DNA from: Nemertoderma westbladi | Lineage: Eukaryota; Xenacoelomorpha; Nemertodermatida; Nemertodermatidae | Reading direction: 5' to 3' | Assembly (NCBI GenBank): GCA_032718475.1 | Contig: JAUCBJ010002160.1 | Coordinates: forward strand, 1-40,113 | Length of the DNA: 40,113 nucleotides | In this document: positions 10,601-22,600 of the stretch, one piece after another | How positions within the stretch are numbered: the first letter of the stretch is position 1 | How the letters are laid out: each line of letters begins with the position of its first letter | Notes under the pieces: generated by a model | The model's database searches: none | Told to the model about the DNA's origin: nothing | The model's input: the letters and a program-made list of their open reading frames with translations, nothing else | Position numbers and translations under genes: made by a program

Positions 10601-13600
10601 CTGGAACTGATGCAGAAAAGGTTGAATTATCAGTCAGAGACTCTTTCTAAAATATATAAGCATATGGAACAGCGCGAGCATAGTGTAACGACTGAAAACG
10701 TAAACCAAATAAATCACTCGAATTTACTAACTGTTGACAACCTTCAGCGGATGCTGTCTGCTTGGAAACACGAGGTTTACACTGCAATGCACAACCTACA
10801 TCAGCGGTACGAGAAATCTAAAAGTCCTTCTTACGAGTCAGGCCTCGTTAATAACGTTCTTAAAGAATTTGGTAGAACTGTAAATGAAACTAAAGCTAAA
10901 TTCCACGAGGAAAGCCATGGAATTAGGAAACAAATCGAAAGTTTAACTGAGAGAGTAGAATTAACGGAAGCAGCTATACGTAATCAGAACGAATCTATAA
11001 AATGTTTAGAACGACAGATGGAAGAGAATTCTAGAAGAATGAGTGATTTACTTCTTGAAGGCCCTTTAGTAACTCACGATCCTCTAATAGCTAAAGCCAG
11101 ATCTGTTGCTAATAACAACGATTTAATTTCTATTGGAGCCGCTGTTAGACAGCTGATAGGACGTGTTAACATGATAGAACGAGACGTCATGGCATATCGG
11201 TATCAGCCTATAGGACCTAGGCACGATAATGGTGTTCCGACGCATCTAATTGGTCGTAATGGATTAGGGCCAGTAATAACAACTCCATCTAGCGGTTCTA
11301 CACAAACTGGTAGGATATTTAGGGAGCAACGGAAAGGGAGCAACTCCCAGGATAAAAGTTCGACTCCCGTTAAAGAAAAAAGGGAAAGTAAGAAATCGCG
11401 TCGTCGTGCGCAGAATGTAAGCGATTCCGATTCGCAAAGCGCGTTTACTGTTACGCCAATCAGCGGCCCAAATGAACATCGCATAGGCGCGGAGATTGAA
11501 AGTGAAAGTTTTTCATCAATCAATGTCGATACATTCTGATTTATGTTTAATCAATATTTATAAAATGCATATTATTAATATCCTTAATTTATTGTAAACA
11601 ATTAACATATGTATTTACGAACTGTTGCGTTAGTCGAATTTTTAGCAAAAGGTCGGGGCCTTAGCGCGCAACTAAACGAACAAGCTTAGCACACAGGGAG
11701 GGAGGGGGGGGGGGGGGGGGGTGTACTAAATTCCGTTGAATTCATTCAAACATTTCCCGACTGACAAACCGACACACAGAGCGACCGTCAAAGCGACAAA
11801 CAAGCGTTGAAACAGCGGCAAATTCATTCTGAGAATTCCTTATTTAATGTTTAAATATTAATTTAGTGGTCATAGACTTCTTGCTCTCTCGCCTCTGAAG
11901 TTTTATTCAAAGGTTCGTTTAAAGGTTCGTTTGTTCAAAGGTTCGTAGTTCATTTAGTGCCTCGCCCATCAGGAGCAGAGTGACCCTCAGAGGTTCGATT
12001 CTTCACTCCAAGGTGTTACTAATAGTGTTTGTGCCAATCTAAAGCGTTTTTGCTAAGAATTCCTAACCAACTCGAACCTTAATTTCCTGGCTTCCTTCCT
12101 ATTTATTGTCTTTGGTGTCAATACTTTCACTTTACAATCAGTTGCAGATACTAAACAACTATGCTGGCGATCATACTGGTAGCTACCTAACCCCCAATAT
12201 TCATCTGGCGATCATAGCTACCTAACCCCCAATATTCATCTGGCGATCATAGCTACCTAACCCCCAATATTCATCTGGGGATCATAACTACCTAACCCCC
12301 AATATTCATCTGGCGATCATAGCTACCTAACCCCCAATATTCATCTGGCGATCATAGCTACCTAACCCCCAATATTCATCTGGCGATTATAGCTACCTAA
12401 CCCCCAATATTCATCTGGCGATCATAGCTACCTAACCCCCAATATTCATCTGGCGATCATAGCTACCTAACCCCCAATGTTCATCTGGCGATCATAGCTA
12501 CCTAACCCCCAATGTTCATCTGGGGATCATAACTACCTAACCCCCAATATTCATCACAAATGACTTGTCGCTGATCATCACTAATTGTATTACATTCAAA
12601 CTTGCAACTATGTTCTGCAAGGGGTTTAGGAGCACGCTTCGGTACAACTTTTCCAGGAGTATTTTTGTGTTCCTTTGCCAAACGGTATTTGCGCTTTCTT
12701 TTATTCATATTTTCAGGCTTCTGAATTTGACACACTCAAAATTCAAATATTTTATTTATTTGGAATACTAGCACGGACGGCCAGCTTTCCACTAGTACCA
12801 ACAAATCACTATAGGCTACGGTTGGAGAATAACTGCGGTGTAACTGGTGCAATATCGACGGACTACTACTACTATCGGCATTCTGCATTGCAGCTGCCTT
12901 TTTAAGAATGCTGTGCCGGATTGTCGACAAAATTGCGCCACCACAACTCCCTATCACCCATGACATTTGCTTGATCATCCGCATCTTCAAGGCCAGTTTC
13001 CTTTAAGATGCGTCTCAAGAAAGTCATGGGCTGTCCACCATGCTTATTCACTCCATGAGGCTGCCAAAGTACAAGATTATGCACTGGCTGGTCCTCACGG
13101 CGAAAGCAATGTCCTGCAAACCGGAGGCGATTTTGTTTTGGTGTCAAGCTTGGGGGAACCAATGAGACACCTCCACTGGTATATAGTGTCTGGTTGGAGA
13201 TGTGTGCATTGTACTTGACACAATGAACCCGGCGTAGCATTCTTGTGAATGTGCCATCCAGAGATTTGGTGTCCTCAGCAGTTAGAGCCCAGCATGGACT
13301 CCCGTAGAGGAGTACTGGAACTACTGCTGCTCTAAATAATCGGACCTTAAGTTTCCGATTAATTCTCGGTGACTCCCAAATCCTGGAAAGCCTATTCAAG
13401 GCTGCCCGCCCATGCCTTTACCTTACGTATTCGAAGGTCCTCATCTGACTTCCGGATCCATGATCCCAGGTAACAGAAGTCGTCCACATTCTCAAGCATA
13501 CCATCCTTTGAGCTGAGGACTTTCAAAGTTAACTGTCAAAATTTTGGTCTTTCTGGAGTCAATAAAAAGACCAACACTAGAAGCAGCATGTTCTAATGAG

Positions 13601-16600
13601 CTGAGGAGCTGTTGGGCTCCCTCTAGTGATGATTCTGAGAGTACTCCTAAAAAGTCTGAGAGCAAAGTCTAGATCAGCTGGGTACCTGGCAGGATTTCCC
13701 CGACTTATTTCCTCGGAGTTATCATCACCCCATCATCATTATGATGATCTAAGGAAATGCGTAGAACATAGTCAACCACAATTATGAACAAGAATGGTGC
13801 AAGTGTGTCTCCCTGAAGGACGCCCCATAACACTTCAATGGTTCTGTGTCACCATCAACAGTAGACACAAATGTTGTCGAACCATCGTATACTGTTCTGA
13901 TTGCTGCAATAATTTCATCAGGAATCCCATATAATGAAAGTATGCTGAACATACGTGAGCTGAATCAAAGGCCTTGAAGAAGTCAACAAAGATAACAGCC
14001 AGATGCCTGTCTTTCTTTTTTGATAACTCTTCAATTATCCTTCTAAGTGCCAAAATGGGCTCCATGGTCCCACGACCTTTACGGAACCCATTCTGATTTC
14101 CACGGAGCAGTCTCTCAATGGGATCCCTGATGCGATTTAATAGAATTATATTGTATAGCTTTGCAGCAATCGAGATCAATGAGATTCCCCGAAAAGGGAA
14201 CTGGCACCAGCTTATATCGACGGAGATATCTCATTAGACGCTTGCAGCTGAAGAATGAAAGCAAAAATAAAAATTCTGGCTCACTCACAAAGGAGGAGGG
14301 GGTGGGGGGGGTACCTAAATAACGACACTATATTACAGGACATGGGGTAACTACTGTGGATTTTTATTTTTACGAAAATAAGGAACAGCTACCAGTTCTG
14401 GGCACTACTGTTGCTGTTTTTCAATAACCATGCAGTGTAAAAATGGTCCACATTTTTAAATTTTTTAGTTTTGGGCGCTTATAAATTGTTTTACTTTTTA
14501 CTTTTAATAATTTGGATTCTTATTATTCAACTTTTCAATTATGCACAATCTAGTCTATATTGTTTTACTTTTAGTTATGGGCACAAGCTGGTAAATACGC
14601 CCTGCTGGGGGCAGCTGCACAACTGGCTGGTACCGTGAGAATGACCATCAGTTTAACTGTATTATTGACGGAGGCAACAGGTGAGTTTTATATATTGTTT
14701 TAGAATAAAATTTTTGCTATTTATAATTTATGTTCAAAAATAAATTTGTAATTGCTCTAAAATACTACTTACATTAAAGAACAAAATATTCTATATCGAA
14801 GTGAGATAGAAAAATGCAATAACCAATCATCCAAAGCCACGTAACAAGCATTGTAATGGGGGAGGGGGGGGGGGGGGGTGTAGCCGACCTCCCTCGATAT
14901 AAATTTCAGATTTTAAATTATTAATATATAATTAGACGATTAGACGAGATTATATATCTTAAAAAGACTAAGTTGGATCTCTTTTAGTTCTCGAGTTATC
15001 GTGGGATATCTGTCTGCCAATCTGTCTGTCAAAATGTTACACAGACAGACAGACACCCGAAAGAACATTCCACCAAATATTAACACTGAATGAATCCGTA
15101 AACCCCCATAAATATAATTTTAGCTCGGTGCTGTGCTTCCTTCATGTCAGACACTATTAACCAACCAGACCCCATAGAGGTAGTGTTGCGCGGGAAGGTT
15201 TTTACTTTGAAGGCGATTCTCTCAGAATGGCATTTTATCGCACGAAAAATAATACTCCTCTGCCATTTGTTAACTGTTTTTTGCAATTTCTGCTTCATAT
15301 GAAAGGTCAATTCATAAGCTTCATTAAATTTCGAGAAAGTTTCTTAATTTAAAAATATATCCCCCATTTTTTTAATGAAAAATTACAAAAAACTATGGTT
15401 TTTTAGTTTTTAAAAAATATTGAAACATTTTTTACAAAATTGCCCCTTATCAGAAATAGAAAACGAAAATGCACATGAAATTCCAGAACGTTAATAAAAC
15501 CAAAAATTATATTAAACTCACCAATGCACTGGAGCAAAACATCATGCAACTAAACATTTTAATGCTAAATTTTTTATTAATTACCAACGTAATTACTGAT
15601 CTAGAATCAATAAATTATGCGAAATCATCATATTAAACTTCTAGATCGTTGATTGGATAAATATTTCATTATCAGTATTTTGATTGGATAATTATCATTA
15701 TTCATTGCTTGAATAATAATTACTCTATTTGTTGTAAGTCATTTTTTTGTCTAAGTCGTTAACAAGTTTGACATAAAAAGAACACTTTTGCTGTCAACAC
15801 AAAAAGTATTGTTTCCATGACATTAATATTGCATTTCAACAGATATAATAGATAGTATATTAATAGATAATTATTTCTAATAGCTAGTTGTAGGCTTATA
15901 AGCTAGTTTTTGCTAATTTGTTTTATAAATGTTATAGAACACGTGTTAGTTATCAATTTTGATAAATATTTTTGTTCTAGAACACATTTTATTTGTTCTA
16001 TAAAATGATAAAATCCTTTTTATATAAAAAATTTGTCAAACTATGGGTTCCCAAGGTGTAGTAATGCCCGTATTTCCAGATTTCACTATGGAAGAAGCTT
16101 CGATGGACGATATTTATGCTGAAATAGTCCAAGATAAAAGTGAGAAGACTTACAATAAATAAAACGACGTAAGTGGTGGCAAAAAGTAACATTTTTGTCT
16201 TGCTTTCTTATTTGTCTCGCTACGCTCGTCAAATAATATCGCTCAACAAAACAAAAGCCTACTTTATTGCCACCACTTAAATAGTTATTATTGACCGCAC
16301 ATTTGCAGACAATAAATTGAATATTTTAAAGCAAATGGTTAGTTATTTTATTAAGCAATCGCTTTTTATACCAAGCATATATGATTTGATTTTGGTTGAC
16401 ATAATTTCATACGTCTATACCGGTATATAACAATATACAGCATTTATCGCTTATTTTTAAAAATACAACCAAAATTAAACAAACTTTCATATTTATATTA
16501 CTGTAGCGTGTTAGTTGCTGAGAAGATTATTCAAGCGAGGAAACAGGCACTTATATTTATTTGTGTTTTAATATCTTCCAAGAACATATTAGTATTAACA

Positions 16601-19600
16601 TTGGAGTGATCACAGACGAAAACCACATCCATCTATTATGAAACCCTCCGAGAGACATCTTAAGTACTGTTTGTTGAGTAACTACAATTCCACGTAATAT
16701 TTCTGCCGTTCTATGTAACGTATCAACCGTCCCTTGCAATGTAGTTACTGTTCCATGCAATCTTTCTACTGCTTCATGTAAGTTAGCAATAGTCTCATGT
16801 AATTTATCTACTGTTTCAGCTGAGGTATCATGACTTTCAACAGTTTCATCGGTAGTATCATTACTTTCTGTTGTTTGATATAAGGTATCATTACTGTCAT
16901 TACTATCGGCCATTTCTTCTGTGCTATAAAATATTTCACCGAAGTTTTCATTGCTATGTTCATTAGAAATATTCCATTCAGAGTCATTAGAATCAGAGCT
17001 ATCAGTTCCATGATGTGTATATCTCCCGCAATCCTCACAGACTGCAGGAAGCTCCACTACATCTTCTACCCTCCTAGATTCCTCTATCGTCCGAACTGCT
17101 TCATCGCTCTCATTCTGTCCGACTAGGAACCTTCCAACAACCCGATCCAAAGCCAAAGAACGAACACCGACATTGACAGACTGTCCACACAACGGACAGT
17201 TCAGTTTCCTTTTCAGCCATTTTGCCGCGCAGTAACGACAGAATGTGTGGGAGCAGTTGAGAGTTAAGGCATCGATAAAAGGTTGACGGCATATACTGCA
17301 TTCTATATCCCCCAGTACATCGGAGAGGCGGTGAATCAGTTGTCTTCCTGATGTTGACGATGTTTGCAGACGATGTTCTGATTGTGTCCCGTGTGAATTC
17401 GACTTAGATAAACCAGTTTCGGATTGTATATCCGATTTTAAAGATGTGGAAAGACAATGTTTTGGGCTTTTGTCGGACATTATAGGTGTACCAATATCCA
17501 TTTATAACTCTTGTTGTAATACTGATGTTAATATTAGTATGGTAGTGGTAGGCCTTCGTGCAGTGCATGCATGAAATAGGCTGTGAATGTGAAACCCTAG
17601 CTTTCTATTGAAAATATTTCGAGCATGTAAATAAATTCTATAAATCATTTTAAAGTTGGCAGGTAATTTTATCTACTTTTTATATTGTTGGAATCGTCAA
17701 AGGATTCGTGAACGAGTATTACGCGAAATTCATGTAGGGCATCATCATCAGTCCAGTCTGACTAGCTGCTATTATCCTATACAATTATAAATACTATCTT
17801 GTAAGAAATGTAGGCAATTAGAACACTCCATTTTTTATTTATTACTATTTACTATCTAGTTCAATGATATTAACTTAATATTGATATATTTTTGGTCTCA
17901 TTAATTAATTTTATTATGCATCATAGTGCTTTGTTATCAATAGCTAACTGTTACCCTACAGTACCTACCTACATATACTGTATGTAATAATGACCATCTA
18001 AAATTGTGCTAAATTACGAGTAGTTAGTTACTATAGCTACTGTATAGACTCATCAATTTTGTTATTGTTGTACAAAACTGTTGCAATAAACCAAATGTCC
18101 AAATTGATTATAACAGCACCCAATGTATTTGTAAATGTTCCAAAACATGTATCTGATAACAAAATTACCTAATATTCAAAAATATATAATGTGCGTATAA
18201 TTTACGTTTAGACACGTTTAGAAAACGTTTAGAGCAAAATATTTTATTTTTAAATTGAACGTAGCCTTCCGCTCGAATATACCATATTAATCGGGAGAAA
18301 AAAAAGTACTTTTGGAAAAAATAACCAATAGGATTGCATTAATTATATTTTTTTCCCTTCGAATAAATTAAAATATTTAATGTGAACATAATTTTGGTGG
18401 AATTTTTTTAATTATTACATGTGTTTATTGTAGAATAACGAAGCAGAAAAGATTTGCACGTAATTTGAGAAAATGTCTTTGCACATACAGTACTCAAAAA
18501 GTTATTGCAACATTAGTGTCTACAATGCGTAGAACGAACGTCATGATGAAAATAGAGATACTACAGTATGGTCAGAATAAAGTTCAGTATACGAGTCGTT
18601 CAGTATTACGAGTCTTCACAACTCTGCATTCACACGATGACAGTGAAACATATCTTACATTTTCCACAGCCATAATGTATGTTATGTTGTGCAGCAAGGT
18701 AGATGTGCAGGCAGGTACACATTATCGAATAACGAGAAAAATCCCTCAAAAATTGGAACACTTCCTTAAAATAAATAATATTGATCTACATTTTCGATTT
18801 TGCCTTTAAATTTTATTTATTAAACGAACGGATGAAGTGGTAGGCATTCACCAGCGGTAACATAGTGTATAGATGATAGAAAAAATAAAGTATTGAGGGT
18901 CTTTAGCTGGTTATATTATATTAGATAAAGATACAATAGTAAACGTTTTCGACCTACCGGTCTGCATCAGACTATGTACTGGCAACTAACAGGAAAAGGT
19001 GGGGGTCTATATATATATATATAAGTTTTAAAGGGGAATACCTGATAGGTGAATCCCAGAAAGGTTAACGTGTATGTATGTACTGTATAACGTAAGGTAA
19101 TTGTGATATGGAAAGTACACAGAGTTAGTTGTAAGCTGTCAATCTAAAGTACAAATATAGGGTTGCAGGTTGGGTTATAAGGTTGGGAGAAGTTGATAGG
19201 GAAATCCCAGGAGTGGTCATGTGTCTACATACTGAATGGTATAATTGGATTAGGTAGGTTACATAGGATTATGAGGTATCTACTTAAAACGCATCATAAT
19301 GATAGCTGTAATTTTTACAGAGTAAGAAATCACAAGAAACAGAAAAACCAAGACAAAAACAAAAAGGAAGGTAGGGGAAAAGCACATAAAACCCCTGAAA
19401 TTCGCTATAGAGGGCACTGTAGTTGTGTAAGATATAGAATATAGGGTGTATTATATAAAACGTTGGGTTTAGATTGCTGGTCTTGCTACGTTAAGTGGGG
19501 GGTTGTAAGTATAGATTAGGTTAGCTTCCGTCGCTAGTAGTTCGGGTATGTTTGTGAATTGTTTTATGGTTGCAGTGCGTAGATTTTCTAAACCACAACC

Positions 19601-22600
19601 GTATATGTGCCTAGCTAGGAGTATGTCTTCGTGTGTTTTTCCGTCATTGGCTCGTGAGGGGTAGTGTCGTATGTTGTTGCGGTGTCCATTAAAGCGTTCG
19701 TGAAGTTTCTGTCTCGTTTGGCCTATGTAGTATAGAGTAGGGTGGCAGTGGCACCAGGCCAAGTAACATACAGTGTGGGACTTACATGTATAGTGTCCTT
19801 TTATCTTTTCACCCCGAGAGAAAGCCGCCCCAATATTAGATTATTACAACAACATATCCATTGGGTAAGAAAGTGGAGGAGAGCCAGCCCGTCTCTTAAT
19901 TTTTTACTTTATATTACGCGATCAATTTTCACTCATCTCGTCATGAACCCAACATGTATGTAACCTTTTGTTAAATTTGTTGGCTATGCGTTTGCGGTTG
20001 TTTGGGCGGAGTGTGGTAGGCCTACACTTTTCACACTTAAATATTTTGGTTGTGAAATGTTACAGGGCATAGCTATCTGAGATATTTCATTTATATTTTA
20101 TTATGAGAGGAAGAAGAACATACAACGTTATTTACTATATATGTAACAAAATAATTGTTTTCGGGTTTAACTTGGAAGCCTCCCCAAATAGTTGATATAC
20201 AATTATATTTAAAATTATTTCCATGGTCATGGTCATTCACCCGTCTTTAGTTAGAAATTTGTTTGCATGAAAGACAGTTCAGTTTAGTTTTTACTGATTT
20301 ATTATCTCTTATCTGACTGGGGTAATAATAAAGGATAGGATAAATGGAAGCAAAGTGTGACAGTAACAAATATTTCCCCGTCACCCTAGCATGTCTTAAG
20401 TATATGATATATCAAAGGGGGAAGTTTGGATTCACTGCATAAATGCAGTTCACCAAACTTCCCCCGAATGCACACTGTAACTTCCCCCTTCCCCCAAATA
20501 TCCACTGTTGAATTAATTTGAAGCGATATAATAAGTACAAAATTGTGCGAGTTTTTAATTGTGTGTTCCAATTGTTATTTGATTTCTATTTATTATTTAA
20601 AGTGCATTTAATATCACACTGGTTTTTAGAATATTATACTATACAACCTTATGTTTTATTAATTTACCCAATCGAAGCCTCATAAGGGCCGGTTATTTGT
20701 ACGCATATCCCCTAATGCGCTCAGTAAGGTTCAAACAACATATTAATATGAAAATAAAGTATCTGCAAAGAAAATAACCCAATACTATATAATTTGACCT
20801 TATTAAAAAATTTGCACTTTTGCACACTTATTTGTATAAATGCACTTTAGCAGATCGTAATGGTGGCTCTTATTTAACAAACTTATGTTTATCCTCTACC
20901 GATCTACGATGGTGTATGATCAAGTGTCATTCGCTAAAAGTGTCAAAAATCCAATTTAATAAATCTGGATTTGCGATTTTGGACCATATTCATGGATATT
21001 TTAAGTCACTTTATAGACATAAAAAGTTAAACAAATGTTACGATTATAGTTAGAAATCATTCCAAACTACATTTTAATCCAAAAAATAACATTCTACGAT
21101 GAATAGAACTGGAAATAATAGTGTTTGAAATATCGAAAAAATGTTCACTATTTAAGTGCATTTTGCACTAAGTGCACATGCGTCTTTTCCCAAGTTGTAT
21201 CCTATTTCACAAATTACAATCTATGCTCTATCCAATGAAAAAAGTTTCAGATTAAACGGCCCAGTAGAACCGAAGTTATTGATGTTTAAAAATAGTCACC
21301 CGAAAATTTCAAATTCTCTTGGTCACATACTCTAGTGGTTATCAATCACGTTAATGAAACCTAAGTTCGCGGGTTCGAAATCCAATATTGACCTGACCAT
21401 TCTTAATTTTTTTTGCAAAAAAAATTATTTTTATTTTTTCACTAAAATCGCTCTAACTTCGGTTCTGGTGGTCCAAATTCAATAAAATTGGTATATTCTT
21501 TGCCGTAATTTTTTTCTTAATCTTTTGAGAAGGGGTTATTTTGGGCCCCAAAAAAATTTAAAAAAAGGGCCAAAATAACGCGATATTTTTCGACCCTTAA
21601 AATTCGTAATTTTAATTATATATGTTAAGATAAAAGATAGCGGAGTTAATTTGATACTTTTTACAGGTACTTTTGGCGCAATACGCTAAATTATAATGGA
21701 ATAGCGATTTGTTAAAAAAAAAATTTTTCGTCCCTTTTTATAAATATTATATTTCACACGATCGCCTGCCGCTCCAGTTTTATAATACCTCCCCAGCGCT
21801 GTGATTAACGCTGTTAGATAGATAATTTAACGCACTATAAGTCTGTGTAAACAAATCTCCCGTAAGTTAAGTAGTTTTCGAGCTAGACGATTTCCCGCGA
21901 AGCAAGTTTGAAGCGCGAAATTATAATTTTGGCCCTCATTTTTTTAATATCATCCTTGGAGCAAAACCGATAGCATATTTGAATTCCCCGTATGGATATT
22001 GACTGTATAGAATGTACCTTAACCAACTAAAGTTAAAAATAAAAAATTATTCGATAAAAACTACTTTACAAATTCTGGCCCTTTTTGGCCTCTATTGCCG
22101 ACATATTTTTTGTACCCCCATTCGATAGGAACGTAGCCCCAATGGTCTTCTACGAGTTTCATAAAAGAATTAGTGGATTCCTACCCGCGTTGTCGAATTA
22201 AACATTTCGGAAATAAGTTTTCCAAAAAAGACAGACAAAAACGTACAAATTTACAGCCCCTTTTTCCACCCGAAATTTTAATACCCCCATTCGATACGAA
22301 GGTAGTACCACTCTTCCCCTTTCCAACCGCGTTACTTTCGTCCCCGTACGATTAATATTAGCCGAGTTATAGCGGATCCCGCAAAGTCATTTTGTCCGTT
22401 TTTTCAACTTTGACGGACATTTTCGGAAAAAAGGCGTGGTAATCTTTTTTGAAAAAAAAAACGAATTCACTAATTAATCCCTTCTATCGTATCCCGGCGT
22501 CGGCTAAGCAATAACCTAGGGTTTTTTCGAGCCACTGTAGAGCGCCTTTCAAAAAAATTTTAAAATTGTCGAAAAAATGACGGTTTTTTGTCCGCCGTGT

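Noticed and set aside
12164-12555. CRISPR-like array
   Set aside because: Units are contiguous with no variable spacers and the genome is eukaryotic; it is a minisatellite.
16557-17501. Orthologue of RNF8
   Set aside because: Only the RING and the next helix are similar. The FHA domain is absent and a membrane segment is present, so no symbol was given.
18465-18809. 114-codon + strand ORF
   Set aside because: No domain, no helical or compositional pattern, no promoter or splice context.
21321-21393. Functional tRNA gene
   Set aside because: A and B boxes are present but the D stem and T stem do not pair and the acceptor is short, so I list it only as tRNA-like.
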